A stretch of DNA of 64,000 nucleotides from Argyresthia goedartella (taxonomy: Eukaryota; Arthropoda; Insecta; Lepidoptera; Argyresthiidae): positions 32,318,906-32,382,905 of the forward strand of contig OX463818.1 of assembly GCA_949825045.1 (NCBI GenBank), written 5' to 3'. This document shows positions 11,985 through 23,881 of the stretch, piece by piece (the first letter of the stretch is position 1; each line of letters opens with the position of its first letter). The notes below the pieces were generated by a model. It ran no database searches and was not told the origin of the DNA. It saw only the letters and a list, made by a program, of their open reading frames with translations. Both the position numbers and the translations under genes were made by a program.

Positions 11985-14900
11985 AAGATATTATATCAAA
12001 ATTTCCAAAGTATCTTCAATAAACAAGAACTAGTAGAATCCTTCATAGATCAAGACCCCATATATCAATCAATATGCGGAACTGAATCTTGGCTCACAGA
12101 AGAAAAACTTAAACTACTTAAGTTCAACGGCTACAAATTTGCAGCATCATTCTGTCGGAAAAATAGAGTAGGAGGCGGCGTCTGTATTCTCTTACAAGAA
12201 GATATAGAAAGCGAAGAAATACAAGAAATAGCTGACATGTCTATAGAATATGTTATTGAAGCGTGTGCGTTAATACTAAAAAAGGAAAATATAATGATTG
12301 TAACGTATACTGGAATAGAAGAAAGGAGGTGATATTTTATGAACAACTAGATAAAATATTAAACTTTATCAGAGAGAAATATTACAAATTTACTGTTATT
12401 ATAGGAGGAGACTTTAATACAGATATGCTACAAACAACCCCAAAAAGTACAAAACTTTTAAATTTCATGTTAGAGTTTAAATTCAAGCAATATATTACCG
12501 AGCCAACACATTCTACACCAACATCATCAACTTGTCTGGATTTAATATTTACAAATACAAATAAAAGCACATTAAAAACTAAGGTAGTAGACCTAGGGTT
12601 TTCAAACCATAAAGGTGTAACTATAAGCCATCAGTTATCCCAAATGACGCAAAAAATAACTTGGTATGCAACAAAAAGAATATACAGTGAAAGAAACATT
12701 CAATTATTTAAATCTCGTTTAAAAACTATTGACTGGTACGCATTATTAGACAAAAATAACGATATAAATGAAAAATATGAAAAATTTCATAATACATTGA
12801 AAATTATTTTAGATGAATGCATACCCATAAAAATGATAAAGCTCAATAATTCTCTAAAAAAACATTGGTTAACAGTAGGAATTAAAAAATCTTGCTTACA
12901 TAAAAGGTTATTAAAAATACTCATAATACAATCTAATTATAACAATATACTCACAAATTACTATAAAAAATATGTAAAAATTTTAAAGAAGATAGTAATA
13001 AATTCCAAAAAAATATGTAACGCGAATAAAATAAAAAGATCAAAAAATGTGATAAAAACAATGTGGAATATAATAAAAGAACATAGTAATAAAAAGGGAA
13101 AAGACAAATATTGAACTAAAAACCAACAATCAAATAATCACAGATAATACACAAGTAGCAAACATATTTAATAAATTTTTCGCTTCTGTAGGACAAAACA
13201 GATCAATCTCATCAGGTGGCCGCCCCGCGCTTAATCCACCGGAAAACTCAATGTTCTTATACCCTGTAAGCAATCGCGAAGTCTATAATATAATAAAATC
13301 ATTAAAAATGAAAAATAGCTGTGGCGTAGATGAATTACCACCAAGCCTATTCATACAATGCGCAGGAGTTAACGTTGCCATTCTATATAATGATAAATCA
13401 ATCGTTCAACGAAGGTATTTTCCCAGACCTTATGAAAATATCACCAATAAAACCTGTACACAAAAAAGATTCCAAATTAGAAACAACCAACTATCGTCCA
13501 ATTGCTTTACTTCCAACAGCGTCAAAGATATTTGAAAAAGCGATGTGTAATCGTGTGTACACATTCTGTGAGAAATTCAAACTCTTTGACGAAAGCCAAA
13601 ACGGTTTCCGAAAAAAGCGATCCACGTCATTAGCGGTATTTAAATATATTCAAACGGCTCTTAATATTATAAATAACAAACAATACGCAGTAGGGATTTT
13701 AATAGACTTGTCAAAAGCCTATGACAGAGTGCAATATAATATTTTATTAGATAAATTATATAATATGGGAATACGCGACATCTCACATAAATGGTTTGCT
13801 TTATACCTAACAAATAGGAAGCAACTAGTAGAACTAGAATATTATAACATAGAAAGAAAAGAAATTATAAAAGTCCAGTCAGATGCCGTGGATATAAACG
13901 CTTCCATTCCACAAGGAAGTGTGATTGGTTGTTTACTATTTCTAATGTACATAAACGACTTGCCCAAATCCATAGATGACCCTAGTGTCCTGTTCGCTGA
14001 CGATATGTCTATACTTACTTCATGCACAAATAACCAAGAACTGAACGAAAACCTTCACACAATATTAAATAAAATCATAAACTGGCTAGAAGAACATAAC
14101 CTTCAAATAAATTTTAAAAAAACAAAGTTAATACCTTTTTATCCTTCTCAAAAAAAACGTATAGATATAAATTTTCAATTTAATGACATTAAGCTTGATT
14201 CAATAAATAATTTTTCGCTACTTGGACTTAATATCGACAAAAATATAAATTGGAAAAAACACATTGAAAAATTAAATTCAAAATTATCAAAATTTGATTA
14301 CTCTTTCCGTGAAATAAAGAGGTCTACCGACCAGAAAACTGCTCTAGTTACTTATTACGCCTATGCGTATGCGTGGCTAAGTTACGGAATAATATTGTGG
14401 GGAAATAGTACAAATGTCTCAAGTGTGTTTACCCTACAAAAAAGGCTTATCCGAATATTAGCAAATATAAAACCGACCGATAGTTGCAAACCATATTTTG
14501 GGGAACTCAACATTTTAACACTAGCCTGTATGTACATCCTAGAAACCTGTAAGTTCGTTCGCAAACACCCTGAGTTCTATAAAACCCGTCAAGAGAAAAT
14601 GCAGACCAACCGAAATTTAGGACCCAGGAAAGGACTGGCACAGCTCTCCTCCAATTTAAAACTTCACTCATCTGGCCCACTAAGCATGCCTATAAAAATC
14701 TATAATAATTTACCTGAATATATATTAAATGAAACTAAAGAGAACAAATTCACAAAATCACTTAAGCAATTGCTGATTACAAAGCGCTATTACAATATTA
14801 ACGAGTTCCTAAATGATAAACAATAACCAATAAAATAAGAATTAAATAATATATAATAAACTACTATAATATAAAATTTTATAAAATAATAAATAATATT

Positions 14901-14995
14901 TTAATAGAATTTTAATTAATAACAAACTAAACCTAACAATTATATAATAATTCAGCAGTTAATAATTTCTTATGTTTCTCATACTTAAAAAAATA
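11940..14995 (+). mobile_element. Non-LTR retrotransposon A, middle segment (ORF2 and start of 3'UTR)
   Basis: This continues element A after the B insertion. It contains ORF2 and about 170 nt of AT-rich 3' UTR, which is cut by the Polinton at 14996-15001 and continues at 44277. No other gene is visible. Confidence 0.75.
11985..14826 (+). pseudogene. Element A ORF2: endonuclease-reverse transcriptase with frameshifts
   Basis: The endonuclease start (LYQNFQSIFNKQ, CGTESWL, GGGVCILLQED) shifts frame near 12300 and continues with IGGDFNTDMLQ, CLDLIFTN and FSNHKGV to 13114. A further frameshift leads through 13251-13330 into the RT (13330-14826) with NYRPIALLPTASKIFEKA, LIDLSKAYDRVQ, SIPQGSVIGCLLF and the catalytic FADDMSIL, then LLGLNIDKNINW and a YNNLPEYI tail. 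At least three frame breaks make it inactive. The RT resembles that of element C (53875-55929), so A and C are related lineages. The clade within the Jockey/CR1 group is not resolved. Confidence 0.83.
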
Positions 14996-15001
14996 AATAA
15001 T
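14827..15001. other. AT-rich 3'UTR of element A up to the Polinton, including the target duplication
   Basis: No gene is visible. The last six bases (14996-15001, AATAAT) equal 44271-44276 and are read as the Polinton target site duplication. The surroundings are AT-rich, so the match alone would be weak, but the position directly outside the AG...CT ends makes it convincing. Confidence 0.75.
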
Positions 15002-15182
15002 AGTAGTGAGGTTATGTTCCTTCTCTTCCACAATTCTTGAGGTTGGTTGTTCTGTGACACCATTTCTTAACCGTTCGTGCTCCGCACTCACTGGAAATGG
15101 TGTCACAGAACAACCAACCTCAAGAATTGTGGAAGAGAAGGAACATAACCTCAAGAGGTTATCCTGCTTATTCTTGATTGTC
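15002..15182 (+). repeat. Polinton 1 left terminal inverted repeat with internal 59-bp hairpin
   Basis: This is the inverted copy of 44087-44270; the right copy has 3 extra bases (tga in ctgtgaTGAcacc). Inside it, 15008-15066 and 15094-15152 are perfect 59-nt inverted arms around a 27-nt loop (15067-15093), so each terminus can fold into a long hairpin. Open frames here are artefacts of the repeat. Confidence 0.95.
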
Positions 15183-17175
15183 TGAACGCCCTATTGACTC
15201 TTACCAAACCACATATTCACGGTCCGATCCGTGGGTAAGTATCTCGCATGAATCGGTGGTTATGATATTCATTTCAGTAAACTATAATTTGATTTGCATA
15301 GATACCCTACGAAAGTACTCTTGCACCTCAAGTTATAGCTAACTGAACGCCCTACTGAACACCCTATTGACTCTTACCAAACCACATATTCACGGTCCGA
15401 TCCGTGGGTAAGTATCTCGCATGAATCGGTGGTTATGATATTCATTTCAGTAAACTATAGTTTGATTTGCATAGATACCCTACGTAAGTACTCTTGCACC
15501 TCAAATTATAGCTAACTGAACGCCCTACCCTATCGACTCATATCAAACCACATATTCACGGTCCGATCCGTGGGTAAGTATCTCGCATGAATCGGTGGTT
15601 ATGATATTCATTTCAGTAAACTATAGTTTGATTTGCATAGATACCCTACGTAAGTACTCTCACACCTCAAATTATAGCTAACTGAACGCCCTACCCTATC
15701 GACTCATATCAAACCACATATTCACGGTCCGATCCGTGGGTAAGTATCTCGCATGAATCGGTGGTTATGATATTCATTTCAGTAAACTATAGTTTGATTT
15801 GCATAGATACCCTACGTAAGTACTCTCGCACCTCAAATTATAGCTAACTGAACGCCCTACCCTATCGACTCATATCAAACCACATATTCACGGTCCGATC
15901 CGTGGGTAAGTATCTCGCATGAATCGGTGGTTATGATATTCATTTCAGTAAACTATAGTTTGATTTGCATAGATACCCTACGTAAGTACTCTTGCACCTC
16001 AAATTATAGCTAACTGAACGCCCTACCCTATCGACTCATATCAAACCACATATTCACGGTCCGATCCGTGGGTAAGTATCTCGCATGAATCGGTGGTTAT
16101 GATATTCATTTCAGTAAACTATAGTTTGATTTGCATAGATACCCTACGTAAGTACTCTCACACCTCAAATTATAGCTAACTGAACGCCCTACCCTATCGA
16201 CTCATATCAAACCACATATTCACGGTCCGATCCGTGGGTAAGTATCTCGCATGAATCGGTGGTTATGATATTCATTTCAGTAAACTATAGTTTGATTTGC
16301 ATAGATACCCTACGTAAGTACTCTCGCACCTCAAATTATAGCTAACTGAACGCCCTACCCTATCGACTCATATCAAACCACATATTCACGGTCCGATCCG
16401 TGGGTAAGTATCTCGCATGAATCGGTGGTTATGATATTCATTTCAGTAAACTATAATTTGATTTGCATAGATACCCTACGTAAGTACTCTCGCACCTCAA
16501 ATTATAGCTAACTGAACGCCCTACCCTATCGACTCATATCAAACCACATATTCACGGTCCGATCCGTGGGTAAGTATCTCGCATGAATCGGTGGTTATGA
16601 TATTCATTTCAGTAAACTATAGTTTGATTTGCATAGATACCCTACGTAAGTACTCTTGCACCTCAAATTATAGCTAACTGAACGCCCTACCCTATCGACT
16701 CATATCAAACCACATATTCACGGTCCGATCCGTGGGTAAGTATCTCGCATGAATCGGTGGTTATGATATTCATTTCAGTAAACTATAGTTTGATTTGCAT
16801 AGATACCCTACGTAAGTACTCTCACACCTCAAATTATAGCTAACTGAACGCCCTACCCTATCGACTCATATCAAACCACATATTCACGGTCCGATCCGTG
16901 GGTAAGTATCTCGCATGAATCGGTGGTTATGATATTCATTTCAGTAAACTATAGTTTGATTTGCATAGATACCCTACGTAAGTACTCTCGCACCTCAAAT
17001 TATAGCTAACTGAACGCCCTACCCTATCGACTCATATCAAACCACATATTCACGGTCCGATCCGTGGGTAAGTATCTCGCATGAATCGGTGGTTATGATA
17101 TTCATTTCAGTAAACTATAATTTGATTTGCATAGATACCCTACGTAAGTATTCTTGCACCTCAAGTTATAGCTAG
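15183..17175 (+). repeat. 166-bp satellite array, 12 units, in the Polinton left subterminal region
   Basis: The marker acatattcac recurs at 15211, 15384, 15550, 15716, 15882, 16048, 16214, 16380, 16546, 16712, 16878 and 17044, so the period is 166 bp (the first unit is 173). Units are nearly identical and differ mainly at a diagnostic site (ctcttgcacc, ctctcacacc or ctctcgcacc) and at ctatagtttg/ctataatttg. Each unit contains a small hairpin cacggtccgatccgtg. A single partial unit remains inside the right terminus (about 44063-44086), so the array grew from subterminal Polinton sequence. No coding potential. Confidence 0.95.
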
Positions 17176-17724
17176 CTGAAGCCCCTAAAATCGATCCCTA
17201 TCCACTAATACTTACCAGTTACCGCAATTTACCTCTCAGGAAACAAAACAGACCTTTAATACCTTTTAACTGTAAAACCTTTTAACCTTTACCTTTACCT
17301 TGGGAGTGGGAGTCATTTTTTTTAATAATCTCACAATCACAATTTCAACAAACTTAAATGTTACAAAAAAAAAATTCTTAACTAAAAGCTTGCATCTTCA
17401 CAGCTTGATCCACGTTAGACTTTCACCTAAAAAAAAAGAAAATTTTATTACAAAAACCAAAAATAAACATGTCTTTGTATTCCTAATTGAAATAAACACA
17501 AGTTTTTAATTAGAAATGCTTGGTAATAGTATCTGAGAGTACTATGTTGAGTTTACTGATTTTAAAATACGATTTAAAATACCAAATCCAAAAGTTTCAT
17601 CTTCGTATTATCTGTTATATTGTATCAATAAAATGAAGATAAAATAAAAACACTAATCAAATGCCAGGGGCGCGACAAATAAGCAATAAAATCATATTCA
17701 CCATCATTTCATTGATGAAACTCG
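17176..17724. other. Polinton left noncoding region upstream of spliced gene 1
   Basis: No convincing gene. It holds T-rich and A-rich stretches and ccttttaacctttacctttacc short repeats. It would contain the promoter of the spliced gene that starts at 17725, but I cannot point to a clear TATA or initiator element. Confidence 0.5.
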
Positions 17725-20700
17725 ATGCCTTTTTTCATCCAGCAGTTGTCTGGAGAGTAAGTATGTACCTGAAAGGTTAATAAATTAATTAAGTAATCAT
17801 TCAAGACAATTTTAGAAACGAGTTATTTCAATCGGGATTTGAGTGGGAGGTATGGTTGGATTCCGCTAGGGTTAGTCACTATGGTTAATTAGGGTAACCT
17901 AGAGTAAAGGATTACTTACATAATATTTCTTGATGATGTGCAGTTTGATGATGGTACTGTACATTGATACACATAGCACAAAATCACTAAAATTATATTT
18001 TGTATGTACTCAAAGAGGCGCGGCGCGACACGACCGCACGAGTGATTTAATGTGAACAATGAATGGCGAAGGATAAGGGATGTATATCAAAACACGCTTT
18101 TGATAATGTCGATAAAACCATACATAGTGATCGATAAAGTTTCTATCCATACTTCTTATATTAAATGCGTGATGTGATAAATTATTTATGTTGTTTAATC
18201 AACCAAATTCTGATAATAAAATGAACATTAATAAAGATTTACAGTACCTATTAATACAAGTGTTGTTTCCAGAGCAGACTGCCTGCCTTTCAACCAATTA
18301 TTTATTCTGATCCATTGGATAAATTATTAGACCAAACTTTATTGTACACAATAATTTTATATATGTATATACTGACCTATATGAATTCTCTTAGTTACAT
18401 ATACTTTTCAAAATTTTATCAATAATAGCACTCACTAACAGTAAAGAAGAGCATAGTAAGGAAACCTAGATGTCTAAGCCGATGAAATTCCATAACCATC
18501 AACACTCGAAATTCCCAAGCTACCTGTTCCGTTCGTGGCAACAAACTTGTTTTTCGACATCGATACTTTCACAACACTGGTTGTAAGAAGTGGCGCAGTA
18601 AAGTTCAATGCGTAGATTACAGTAACGAGTATACGGACTACTTCTTACAATACCCTGACGGCATAAGTAGTTCTTATGATTAGCAGGTACACATCAATCT
18701 ATTATTAATATGAAATACATACATAGTATAGTATTTATTTATTAGTGGCATACAACAACAACGACAAAAAGCGATATGTTTCACGTTGTGTAATAAAATC
18801 TACATAAAATTTGAATATAAACTTGCCATAAATACCCACCAGATTTATTTTTAAAACAACCAACAAACACAGGTGTAAATTAATACATATGCAATTACCA
18901 TATCTATACTACTCGGTATGAAGGAATGTTACTGTTCTAGTTTTACCGTCATAACGCTTGCTCAGCACCGTTCTCACGCTCACACGGCTTGCAATATTGG
19001 AATACGAAACTTTTGTTTTTCTACAATGATGATTTATGTGAAATGCAGGTAAATAAAATTAATTGAAAAAGCGATTCTCACCTTTTGCAATTACTTAATG
19101 AAGTAAGTTGTAGGAACAAAATCCTATAACTGGATGAGCGCGTTTAGTCCTTTTAACATACATACTCACTCGCTTTAGTTATCACCGTGATTAGTAATTT
19201 CGTGAAGTTTTATAAATTTTACACCTAAGCCATATGTTTTAAAGCATTTTTTTTACTTACTGGTACTCTCAATTAAGCTCTTAAAGAATGATTCCTTTTT
19301 TGTTGACCAAGCGTTTTATTTTGGTTAAATACCGAGGAAAAAACTCTCAAAGTTACAATTTCGATCAACATTGTTCAAGAAACATCCAGGTGCAACCTCT
19401 ATTACCAGCAGCTATCACCAAAGGAAATAAATAAAAATGTATGTAAGTAATATTCTATTTTTATCGAATTCTAAAACTTTTAGCTTTTTTTTTCGTTTCA
19501 ATTGACGTTTTCTTTGTGGTTTTCAGGTCTGACTCCGAGTGCGAGTATGACACAGAGGTGATCGTGTCTACCCCATCACCTCCAGCACCACCACCATCAG
19601 CGGCAGGACGAAAGAAAAAGCAGCCAAAAATCACCCCAGCAACCGTTCCCGAGCAGATCAAACGGAAGGCGAGCACATCCACATCTAGTGGGTCTGGCCA
19701 CTCCGCTGCAAACAGGTAAACTTTTTTTAACTGTTTTAATATCATGCTATTTTTTGTAGGTACCTATATGTAGAGTCCTGTTTTTCTTCAGTCAGAAGAT
19801 AGGGGTTCAATACCAGTGATTTGTCATACTTTGATTCATACAAATACCTTTTGTCTAAAGATAAGCGAGAGGTCCCGGGTTCGAATCCCGGCTGTGGAGG
19901 AATAAAAAAAAATCGTTAGGTCTTGGATATTTACATGTTTGTGACGTCGCTGTTTCTGGTTCCCACGACACAGGGTATCCTAGTGCGGAGCCAGAAGCAA
20001 TGTACGTGCATGTATGTAAATGTAATGTTATGTTATAACGTTACCTCATTAACATGCCAGCGACATCTATCCATTTTTATTAATAACTTCTCGACTAACG
20101 CAATCTATGCTTGATCATTGAGTACACAGCTTTTGGAATTGTTATGATAAGAACTAGCTAATTCTACATTAGTTAGATAGATGGCGCTAGATTACATTCA
20201 AATCGAAATATTTTTATAGATCGCACCGTAAAATCTGAAACAACTTTCTGGTATTGTGCTCTATGCTGTGCTTACCAACCGAGAGGTCTCGGGTTCGAAT
20301 CCCGGCTGGGGAGGAAGAAAAAAATCTCTAGGTCTTGGATGTTTGTATGTTTGAGACGTTGCTGATTCTCGTTCCCACGAAACAGTAACACATGCCATGG
20401 TACAATATTTCATATTAATTCCTTTTATTTCGGTTTTCAGCGCAAAGAAGCAGAAGCCCGACCTATTCGCTATCCTGCGCGGTGAAGAGCAGGCGACCGA
20501 AACACAGACACGCAAAACCGACGTCGCGTCCAGCTTCACGTCGAAGGTGGCTGGTGGACGCAACAGGAGAGCGATTCCAGCAGACGGTGAATTTTATATA
20601 GATCTAAAAGTGTATCACATCAGGGACGTGTTAGCGACCAAGCCAGAAGATCGTTACAAAAAGGCTCTAGCAGCACTAAAACTTCAGTGCGCTGATAATT

Positions 20701-20789
20701 CACAGGCTTGGGACGACATACAACGGTTTCTTTTAAATGCTTACCAGCTGTTCAAGGACGGCGAAAGTATGTATTTTACAGACAAGTGA
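17725..20789 (+). CDS. Unrecognised spliced Polinton gene 1 (three exons, 189 aa)
   Basis: The proposed exons are 17725-17756 (ATG then donor GTAAGT), 19527-19715 (acceptor ttttcag, donor GTAAAC) and 20441-20789 (acceptor ttttcag, stop TGA). Their 570 nt sum to 190 codons with matching phases (2 nt carried over each junction). The protein has an acidic start (SDSECEYD), a Pro/Ser-rich segment (STPSPPAPPPSAAG), a Lys/Arg-rich stretch like a nuclear localisation signal (AGRKKKQPK) and a helical C-terminal part (RYKKALAALKLQ, QAWDDIQRFLL). A poly(A) signal AATAAA lies at 20991. I recognise no family. Its place between the terminus and PolB is where adintoviruses carry variable accessory genes. 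Exon 1 is the least certain, since it is short and chosen on phase and donor alone. An early nuclear regulator would fit, but that is inference. Confidence 0.6.
17757..19526. other. Long first intron of spliced gene 1
   Basis: This 1.77-kb stretch has no long open frame. It is AT-rich with scattered stops on both strands. The only coding-like trace is the FLYWCH-like fragment at 18490-18669. Whether it is all intron depends on the short exon 1 being correct. Confidence 0.4.
18490..18669 (+). pseudogene. Possible FLYWCH zinc-finger remnant
   Basis: One frame reads about 60 residues without a stop and carries SVRGNKLVFRHRYFHNTGCK followed by KWRSKVQC and a TAG at the end. This has the spacing of the first half of a FLYWCH finger (RGN..L...Y.F......W....C). 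The final Cys/His part is not recognisable. Such fingers are abundant in insect transposons and in mod(mdg4)-type exons. The length is short, so chance is possible. Confidence 0.3.
19850..19990 (+). repeat. tRNA-derived SINE fragment 1
   Basis: It contains an RNA polymerase III B-box (ggttcgaatcc) in a T-arm-like context (cccgggttcgaatcccgg) followed by gaggaataaaaaa and taggtcttggatatttacat. The same body recurs at 20262-20392, also inside the second intron of spliced gene 1. No complete tRNA cloverleaf is present, so it is not a tRNA gene. Confidence 0.65.
20262..20392 (+). repeat. tRNA-derived SINE fragment 2
   Basis: Same family and orientation as 19850-19990: the ggttcgaatcc B-box, then ctggggaggaagaaaaaa and ctaggtcttggatgtttgta, then a gttcccacga end. 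Two diverged copies about 410 bp apart in one intron suggest independent insertion or a local duplication. Confidence 0.65.
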
Positions 20790-21138
20790 TAAGATCAGCT
20801 CTGTTGTCTCTGTCTATTTTTTTATATTTTAAATAGATACAGATTATGTTAAATCGAGGCAATCTACTTACTTTTACTAATTTGTTTGAGAGTGATCTGA
20901 AGTATCAACTATTTTTGTATTTTTTAAGTTCAATTGGTATTCGTTTTACCACTTAAATTCTACAATATCTGTTCATGTGTTTTGTAAGTAAATAAAACTA
21001 ATATGCTCTAAGTATTCTACTCTTTTCGCTAATCGTTAGTTAAATAGTTGTTATTCAAAAGCAGCAATTAATAGGTAGGTAGGTAGGTACCTTCTCGATT
21101 CGCATTCTTTTTTGCTACTTTCATTACCTAGATTCAAA
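20790..21138. other. Gap between spliced gene 1 and PolB
   Basis: It holds the poly(A) signal AATAAA (20991-20996) of the upstream gene and a ggtaggtaggtaggta microsatellite (about 21074-21090) just before PolB. No gene is visible. The PolB promoter is expected here. Confidence 0.5.
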
Positions 21139-22969
21139 ATGCCGTTTTGTGTGTCATGTTCTACATCAGTTGAGAATCGAGCATGGGTAGGTCATTTACG
21201 TAGCACTGCACATAAACAGAACATAGAAAACGTCGCGCATAGCGATGGTGTGGATATAGTTGCATCAGCTTTTCGCTCTCGCATTGTCACTTATCGCCTA
21301 ACAGCACACGATGATCATCAGGTATCGTTAATCGCATTTTTCAATTCCAAAAAGAGCATAATAAAGTCGCTTTTAGATGATTCAATAAAGAAACACACCT
21401 GTGTTAAGGTAAACTTTGAGATATTTGGTACGTTTTTATCATTCAAAAACGATGCACAAGACATCAAGTCTTTTTGTACCAAAAACATGGTGCTGTGCTA
21501 TAACTATGACTTTGATGAATACTTGAAAGATACTTGCTCTAACTTAGAAAAAAAAAATCAAGAGTTTCAGGGACAGGACAGTGGATGGACATATGTGGGA
21601 ATGTCTCATCTTGAAATCAACATAAATAAATATCGACCGTTGCGCGCGTCAAATTACATAAGGCTACCGAAATTTATTCAGAATAAAAAAGCATGTTTGA
21701 ACATACGTAACAAAGACCAGTGCTGTTTTATGTGGTGTGTTACAGCAGCTCTTTACCCTGTAAAAAATCATGCTGATAGAGTTTCATCTTATCCACATTA
21801 CAATACAATCTTTAATACTGCTGGTATGCAATTTCCTGTAACCTTTTCAGATATTAAAACATTTGAAGAGAATAACCCGAATATCAGTTTCATTGTTTAT
21901 GGATTAGAAAACTCAAGAACTGTTACAGGACCTTTGTACAAGTCTGACACCCATGACAATAAAAAAACAATACATTTGTTATTGATCGACAGAGGTAACG
22001 AATATCATTTCTGTTTAATTAAAGACCTGTCTCGACTCGTTCGGAGTCAGATAACACGTCATCATAGCAAACTGTTTTTTTGCGATACTTGCTTAGTATT
22101 CTTTCCTACAGACGAAGAGCTGGGAAAACACCTTTGCACTGGTGTTGCAACAGTTCTACCTGAAAAGGGGTCGGTCATAAAATTTAAAAACTATGCACGA
22201 AAACAAAACGTTCCTTATGTTATTTATGCTGATTTCGAGACATTGCTTGAACCGACCCAACAGACAAGCGGTGCAACTACAACCACTCATCGTCATATAC
22301 CAGCCGCATTCGCGTAAGGTGCGGCGGGGCTATTCCGTCAGCGGGGTAATTCCGTCAGCTGGCTATTACCCTCGTTCTGTGAGCATTTATGACTAGTGAC
22401 ACCTATGTTTAGGTAGATAAAACGCTTCTTTCTTCAATAAATCACAGATGGAGCCACTAACGCTCAACCTGTTTGATCGACAGACCCATTTTGACAGCAG
22501 CCATCTTTTTTGAACACGCAAAAAAATACGTTCCGCAAGTTGAATAAGTTTTCAAGTGAATAAAGTGGTTTTTTCGGAGATCTATCAAGGTGAGCTATGA
22601 AATTAAAAGCCGGAGTTTCATTTCAGCTTATTTGTTTATACCTACGCTTAGATTTCACCGTGTTATACAACCTGACGTAATAGCCCCATCTAACTGGTGA
22701 GAAATGTATTTGGCGCCAAAATTTGCCGACGTAATTGCCCCTTTGTTTTTCTATGGAGTTGCAAAAAAACAGTGATGCCCATAGGTCGACAAGTAGTGTC
22801 GACATTACGAATGTGTCTTCGACGCTTCACTTGTATGTATCTATTTATGTATGTATGTAACGGAATCTTCGAACGCTCTTTTGTCCACGTCCGATTTCCG
22901 ATCGAGCTGAAAATTTGCATTCGTTTGTAAGCTGGACGACAATGCCATATTTTTTTTACATGGAGCTGA

Positions 22970-23590
22970 TCTGATGATGGAGACGGAAGGTACCCAAGAG
23001 AACTCTGTTACCAAACATCACAACCCCGTCGAGTTTGGGCTCGTTTGATTCGTCTTGACGAGTAATTTGATCCCAGATGAGGTCCAGGGTCAGATGATGA
23101 AGCCGGAAGGTGGTCATGGGAACTCTGTTACCAAACGCCGCAACCCCATCGAGTTTGGGCTCGTTGGGTTCGTCTTGACAAGTACTTTGATCCTAGATGA
23201 AGTCCAGGGTCTGATGATGGAGCCGGAAGGTGGCCATAGGAACTCTGTTACCAAACGTCGCAACCCCATCGAGTTTGGGCTCGTTGGGTTCGTCTTGAAA
23301 AGAACTTTAATCCTAGATGATGTCCAGGGTCTGATGATGGAGCCGGAAAGTGGCCATAGGAACTCTGTTACCAAACGTCGCAACCCCATCGAGTTTGGGT
23401 TCGTTGGGTTCGTCTTGACAAGTACTTTGATTCTAGATGAAGTCCAGGGTCTGATGATGGAGCCGGAAGGTGGCCATAGGAACTCTGTTACCAAACGTCA
23501 CAACCCCATCGAGTTTGGGCTCGTTGAATTCGTCTTGACAAATACTTTGATCCCAGATGAGCTCCAGGGTCTTATGGTGGAGCCTGATTC
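22970..23590. repeat. 120-bp minisatellite in the pogo 5' region
   Basis: The phrase aactctgttaccaaac recurs at 23002, 23121, 23241, 23361 and 23481, so the period is 119-120 bp. Because 120 is divisible by 3, the array is open on both strands (204 codons + at 23055-23669, 126 codons - at 23114-23494). These frames are more likely products of the repeat than genes. Confidence 0.9.
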
Positions 23591-23881
23591 GAAAGAATTG
23601 ACGTTGAAAGAGCCCTACTGGTATTGTTACAGGATCCTCAGGAAACTTTTTAACCTTCCGGAGACTTGAGAAATTCGTAATATCAGGATAACGCTGTAGA
23701 AGAACAAGGTTCCATAGTCGAACAACCCTAATCGTTTCATAATACTTATTTGTATTTTTTTGTTAATCTGTGAATCAAATAATCCCTCCGTTTGTTTTTG
23801 AATCTCACTTTAAATAGGTCTTAATAGCACAAATAAAGTTTCAAATGATGTTCTAACTTACTTATTTATGTCTCGTTCTAG

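Noticed and set aside
14933..15154. Minus-strand ORF at the left Polinton end and similar ORFs at 44069-44294
   Set aside because: They arise from the terminal hairpin sequence, appear in both orientations at both ends, and have no codon or motif support.
15183..17175. CRISPR-like array
   Set aside because: Units are contiguous 166-bp tandem copies without unique spacers, and the DNA is eukaryotic; this is satellite DNA.
17300..17509. 69-codon ORF after the satellite
   Set aside because: Low-complexity K/T/N-rich translation of AT-rich DNA with no start context or motif.
19860..19900. Possible tRNA genes at 19860, 20280 and 30960
   Set aside because: Only the B-box/T-arm part is present and two copies share a common non-tRNA body, so they are SINE fragments.
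23114..23494. 126-codon minus-strand ORF
   Set aside because: It is the reverse frame of the 120-bp minisatellite; the repeat length divisible by three explains its openness.
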